Positions 60,971 through 64,000 of a DNA stretch of 64,000 nucleotides are shown here, in pieces. The number at the start of each line of letters is the position of its first letter. Positions within the stretch are counted from its first letter, which is position 1. A model generated the notes under the pieces. That model did not search any database, was not told the DNA's origin, and worked only from the letters and a program-made list of their open reading frames with translations. Origin of the DNA: Oxalobacteraceae bacterium (GTDB lineage: Bacteria; Pseudomonadota; Gammaproteobacteria; Burkholderiales; Burkholderiaceae_D); contig JANXTY010000047.1 of assembly GCA_025352145.1 (NCBI GenBank), forward strand, positions 1 through 64,000, in the 5' to 3' direction. The position numbers and the translations under genes are program-made.

Positions 60971-62007
60971 CAGCTTGCATCAGTAGCGGTGATGCCAGCC
61001 GTTGCAATCAATGCGGAAAAATCAAAGGGTAATGGTACCGACCATTCACAAACACCACCCGTGGTTGGATGAAGCAATCCCAGGCGGCAAGCCTGTAAAG
61101 CCTGGCGCGGAAATGCCGATGTCAAATGCTGCTTTCCATACAAGGCATCGCCCACCAGTGGAAAGCCGATAGATAACATGTGTACCCGAATCTGATGTGT
61201 GCGCCCGGTTTCTAATCGGCATTGCAGCAAACTGACCGGACGTCGATCCAGCAGTCCGGTTGCCAGACGCTGATAATGCGTCACTGCCGGTTTAGCATTG
61301 GGTGTTTCCAATACGGCCATTTTGATACGGTCTCGGGGATGTCGACCCATGCCGGCATCGACTGTGCCATTGAGGTGGGGTGAACCCCAGACCAAAGCCA
61401 AGTATTCGCGCTTTACTGTGCGCGCCTGTAATTGTCGGACTAAATCGGTATGGGCTGCCAATGTTTTTGCCACTACCATCAGGCCGCTGGTATCTTTGTC
61501 CAAGCGATGAACGATGCCGGCACGTGGTACTCCCGCAATCGGCGGAAAATGATGCAACAGACCGTTTAACAAAGTGCCTGACCAGTTGCCAGCAGCGGGA
61601 TGGACTACTAAACCCGCTGGTTTATCGAGGACAATAATGACCTCGTCTTCATACACGATAGTCAGGTCCATCGCCTCCGGCTTAAAGGCTTCATCTTCGG
61701 GTGCTGACTGCGGCTGAACGACAATTGTTTCATCGCCGAAGGCGGTCATTTTTGTTTTCGCAATTTGTCCGTCAACAGTCACGTATCCGGCCTCGATCCA
61801 TTGCTGCATGCGGCTGCGGGAAAATTGCGGCACCAATCTTGAAATGACTTTGTCCAAACGTTCACCACATACAATGGGGGTCAATTTCAAGACGATAGCA
61901 GGCATGGTAAGTAATCCGCCGCTTCCTTCATCGATGTCATCCATATCGGCCTCCATTGTGGTATCGGCTATATTTGGCATCGGAGTTAATATCACAGTGA
62001 GTCCCAT
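60970..62007 (-). CDS. rluD: 23S rRNA pseudouridine synthase, RluD type
   Basis: Makes pseudouridines 1911/1915/1917 in 23S rRNA. An S4 domain (ERLDKVISRLVPQFSRSRMQ) precedes the catalytic domain with GIVHRLDKDTSGLMVVAKT, Asp being catalytic, and GRTHQIRVHML. About 345 residues from 62007, but internal ATGs at codons 10, 18 and 22 are as good. It pairs with pgeF downstream and bamD divergently upstream, as in many betaproteobacteria. Confidence 0.93.
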   Translation of the reverse strand: MGLTVILTPMPNIADTTMEADMDDIDEGSGGLLTMPAIVLKLTPIVCGERLDKVISRLVPQFSRSRMQQWIEAGYVTVDGQIAKTKMTAFGDETIVVQPQSAPEDEAFKPEAMDLTIVYEDEVIIVLDKPAGLVVHPAAGNWSGTLLNGLLHHFPPIAGVPRAGIVHRLDKDTSGLMVVAKTLAAHTDLVRQLQARTVKREYLALVWGSPHLNGTVDAGMGRHPRDRIKMAVLETPNAKPAVTHYQRLATGLLDRRPVSLLQCRLETGRTHQIRVHMLSIGFPLVGDALYGKQHLTSAFPRQALQACRLGLLHPTTGGVCEWSVPLPFDFSALIATAGITATDAS

Positions 62008-62180
62008 CGGCTATAATCAGCCTTTTAATCAGTCAGTTGTTTAAGCGTTAAAACCTAAAGTGCGAGGAAGTCTCAAATTTTCTATGCTGGCCTTATCTTG
62101 TTTCGGAAGGCTGGTTTGTTAAACTTCCATCGCTTGCTGTGGTCATAAGAACGACCTTAAACACATTCTTGCCAAACGTC

Positions 62181-62975
62181 ATGCAAAAAAATTTATTCAA
62201 GCTCGCCGCCATTCTTTTACTTGTCGCCTTATCTGCATGCAGTATTTTTTCCGATAAAAAAGAAGTCGGTAAAGATGTGGTCGCGGCGAAATTATACGCG
62301 GACGCGCACGATGAGTTGTCGAAGGGCGCTTATGAACAAGCGATTCATCTGTTTGAGCAGCTTGAGTCGAACTATCCATTCGGCGTCTATGCACAACAGG
62401 CGCAAATGGAAATTGCCTATGCCTATTATCGGAAGGGCGAACCCGTAGAAGCATTGGCCGCAGCCGAGCGCTTTATTAAACTCCATCCAAAACATCCGAA
62501 TGTCGAATATGTGTATTACCTGCGTGGTTTGATTAATTTTAGTGATTCGGGTAATTTTTTGAACGTGTTATTTAACCAGGATCTAACGGAGCGTGATCCT
62601 AAGGCTATCCGTGAGGCTTTTGACGCCTTCAAACAGCTCACTGAACGTTTCCCCAACAGTATTTATACCCCGGACGCGATTGCCCGCATGAAATACCTGG
62701 TCAATGCGATGGCGCAATATGAAGTGCACGTCGCCAAATATTATTACCGGCGCGGCGCTTATCTAGCCGCCGTCAATCGTGCGCAGACCGCAGTCAACGA
62801 TTATCAGGGCGCACCTGCGACTGAGGAAGCATTGTTTGTCATGGTACGTTCTTACGACAAGATGGGATTAAACACCTTGCGTGATGATGCAGACCGGGTC
62901 TTTAAAAAGAATTATCCCAACAGTGCTTTCCTGAAAAATGATGGTAACAAGAAGCCTTGGTGGAAAATTTTGTAA
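62181..62975 (+). CDS. bamD: Outer membrane protein assembly factor BamD
   Basis: A lipoprotein of the BAM complex that inserts outer membrane proteins. A lipobox (LLLVALSAC, C20) ends the signal peptide. Five TPR-like repeats follow (for example YEQAIHLFEQLESNYPFGVY and AAERFIKLHPKHPNVEYV). ATG at 62181 gives 264 residues; the open frame from 62139 adds no homology. Confidence 0.96.
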   Translation: MQKNLFKLAAILLLVALSACSIFSDKKEVGKDVVAAKLYADAHDELSKGAYEQAIHLFEQLESNYPFGVYAQQAQMEIAYAYYRKGEPVEALAAAERFIKLHPKHPNVEYVYYLRGLINFSDSGNFLNVLFNQDLTERDPKAIREAFDAFKQLTERFPNSIYTPDAIARMKYLVNAMAQYEVHVAKYYYRRGAYLAAVNRAQTAVNDYQGAPATEEALFVMVRSYDKMGLNTLRDDADRVFKKNYPNSAFLKNDGNKKPWWKIL

Positions 62976-63003
62976 AGATGTTTTGCTCGTATCGGAATAA
63001 AAG

Positions 63004-63028
63004 ATCCCTGGCACCCTAGGGATTTTTT
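63004..63028 (+). terminator. Rho-independent terminator after bamD
   Basis: ATCCCT/AGGGAT stem, 8-base loop, followed by a run of six T residues, 28 bases past the bamD stop. Confidence 0.85.
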
Positions 63029-63109
63029 GTTATGGTAGAACTGGCGATATCTGGCATGGCGACGATCCACCTGTCTTCAGGACATCGTTCTGGCATACCT
63101 CCTTCCAGC

Positions 63110-63137
63110 TTGACAACTGAGAGCAACTCTCTATAAT
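63110..63137 (+). promoter_or_regulatory. Strong sigma-70 promoter for tRNA-Gly cluster
   Basis: Perfect consensus hexamers: TTGACA at 63110 and TATAAT at 63132, 16-base spacer, 17 bases before the first tRNA-Gly. Confidence 0.9.
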
Positions 63138-63154
63138 ACGCACCTGTTGTTTCT

Positions 63155-63230
63155 GCGGGAGTAGCTCAGTTGGTAGAGCGCAACCTTGCCAAGGTTGAGG
63201 TCGAGAGTTCGAGACTCTTCTCCCGCTCCA
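63155..63230 (+). tRNA. tRNA-Gly(GCC), copy 1
   Basis: A 76-base tRNA with encoded CCA. Acceptor GCGGGAG with CTCCCGC; anticodon arm AACCT/AGGTT around loop TGCCAA type, anticodon GCC (reads GGC and GGU). A small hairpin with a T run follows. Confidence 0.97.
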
Positions 63231-63300
63231 GATTTGAAAGGGGAGCTAAGAAGGCTCTTTTTTTATTGTTGGAATTTATTGTAGATGTTGTGAGATATTT

Positions 63301-63376
63301 GCGGGAGTAGCTCAGTTGGTAGAGCGCAACCTTGCCAAGGTTGAGGTCGAGAGTTCGAGACTCTTCTCCCGCTCCA
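63301..63376 (+). tRNA. tRNA-Gly(GCC), copy 2
   Basis: Identical in sequence to copy 1 and 70 bases downstream. The bases just outside the two copies differ, so only the tRNA itself is duplicated. Its own strong terminator follows. Confidence 0.97.
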
Positions 63377-63381
63377 GATAA

Positions 63382-63412
63382 AAAAGGGAAGTGATAAGGC
63401 TTCCCTTTTTTT
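63382..63412 (+). terminator. Terminator after tRNA-Gly copy 2
   Basis: AAGGGAAG/CTTCCCTT stem, 8-base loop, followed by a T run. Confidence 0.85.
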
Positions 63413-63506
63413 ATTCTAAGACTTATTGGACTTGAAAAATAAGCGACTGAGAATGTATATTTTTCAGTCAGCACGGTTTGTATTTCGCAGTTACAATATG
63501 CCCCTT

Positions 63507-63580
63507 GGCGGGGTAGCAAAGTGGTTATGCAGCGGCCTGCAAAGCCGTTAACGCCGGTTCGATCCCGACCCCCGCCTCCA
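63507..63580 (+). tRNA. tRNA-Cys(GCA)
   Basis: A 74-base tRNA with encoded CCA. Acceptor GGCGGGG with CCCCGCC; anticodon arm CGGCC/AGCCG around loop TGCAAA type, anticodon GCA. T-loop GGTTCGATCCC. It follows the terminator at 63382-63412, so it may have its own weak promoter. The reverse strand here has an unrelated open frame. Confidence 0.97.
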
Positions 63581-63603
63581 TTTATTTTAAAAAATAGATA
63601 ACT

Positions 63604-63631
63604 TAGCTCGCTTTTTAGGGGGCTATTTTTT
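63604..63631 (+). terminator. Terminator after tRNA-Cys
   Basis: TAGCTC/GGGCTA stem of six pairs (one G-T), loop of ten bases, and a T run. Confidence 0.6.
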
Positions 63632-63736
63632 CGCCCATTTTTGCTTAATATTCACTGAATGAGTGTTTATCCACCCGTAGATAAATTGTGGCGGAGGGGG
63701 ATGGGACGGGGGAAGAGTGTCTAAAAATCTGATATA

Positions 63737-63776
63737 AAAAAAAGCGTATGGCCTCGAAAGGTATACGCTTTTTTAA
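63737..63776. terminator. Bidirectional terminator between tRNA-Cys and dksA
   Basis: AGCGTAT pairs with ATACGCT, loop of 13 bases, with an A run before and a T run after the stem, so it can stop transcription from both sides. It probably ends the dksA transcript on the minus strand. Confidence 0.8.
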
Positions 63777-63818
63777 GGATTAAAGGTGTTGCTCTGCTTT
63801 TTTCGTTCTTGTTATACC

Positions 63819-64000
63819 TCAGTCGCCATACAGCTTTTGCTTGAGTTCTCGGCGCTGCTGCGCTTCTAATGACAAGGTTGCTGTAGGGCGTGCCATCAAA
63901 CGTTGAACGCCAATGGCTTCACCGGTTTCTTCACACCAGCCATATTCGCCTGCATCAATACTGGCGATGGATTGCTGTACTTTCTTGAGCAATTTTCGCT
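63819..64000 (-). CDS. dksA: RNA polymerase-binding protein DksA, C-terminal part
   Basis: The last 59 residues of DksA, cut by the window edge. YGWCEETGEAIGVQRLMARP then TATLSLEAQQRRELKQKLYGD closely follow the betaproteobacterial DksA end. Only one Cys is left of the zinc-finger set (others replaced by Thr, Ser and Ala), as in non-zinc DksA variants. It works with ppGpp at the RNA polymerase secondary channel. Confidence 0.9.
   Translation of the reverse strand, partial: RKLLKKVQQSIASIDAGEYGWCEETGEAIGVQRLMARPTATLSLEAQQRRELKQKLYGD

Noticed and set aside
63166-63519. 117-codon minus-strand open frame over the tRNA-Gly/Cys region
   Set aside because: It is antisense to two tRNA genes; the residues are reverse translations of the tRNAs and their spacers, a common false call.

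Overview
The window looks like a chromosome segment of a betaproteobacterium in the order Burkholderiales, most like the Oxalobacteraceae (Herminiimonas/Undibacterium type). I infer this from gene order and protein character, not from a search. The conserved blocks are accD-folC-SPOR-cvpA-purF, tpiA-secG-tRNA-Leu-nuoA..N-DUF2818-Nudix, cysS/alkA/accA/tilS/lysC/tRNA-Ser, a class I PHA set (phaC, phaB, phaR), DUF3460-scpA-panC, and a DksA that lacks the zinc cysteines.

Layout. 1-108: the start of a transposase gene cut by the window edge. 195-6793 (minus): a Cys/Met-metabolism PLP enzyme, purF, cvpA, a SPOR protein, folC and accD. 6794-7471: a gene-poor gap with hairpins and a possible small transcript. 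7475-24021 (plus): a small CxxC protein, tpiA, secG, tRNA-Leu(GAG), then all 14 complex I genes nuoA to nuoN without interruption. 24038-24339: a broken DUF2818 gene. 24501-35789: housekeeping genes (Nudix hydrolase, RsuA-type pseudouridine synthase, FAD-linked oxidase, WrbA, YihY, PanC, ScpA, PP2C phosphatase, DinG/YoaA helicase).

35.8-41.3 kb is an accessory island. It holds a scrambled IS3/YafY remnant, a retropepsin-PDZ lipoprotein, a DUF1444-like protein, two tandem copies of a [toxin-tail + Imm49-like immunity gene + terminator] cassette spaced 1.44 kb apart, and a decayed phage lysis module (M15 endopeptidase plus a holin-like start) lying against the 3' end of tRNA-Arg(ACG). This is the most unusual part of the window: it looks like an eroded phage or polymorphic-toxin island at a tRNA integration site.

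41.3-64.0 kb returns to core functions: tRNA-Ser(GCT), lysC, tilS, accA, an AlkA-type glycosylase and cysS (minus); a TPR protein, L,D-transpeptidase, two cyclophilins and lpxH (plus); an exonuclease/GIY-YIG protein, metC-like lyase, rimO, phaR, phaB, phaC, pgeF and rluD (minus); bamD and a tRNA-Gly/tRNA-Gly/tRNA-Cys cluster (plus); and the 3' part of dksA at the right edge.

Together the core genes cover aerobic respiration (complex I), fatty-acid carboxylation (accA and accD, far apart), purine and folate synthesis, aspartate-family amino acids, carbon storage as PHB, envelope biogenesis (BamD, LpxH, L,D-transpeptidase) and RNA modification.
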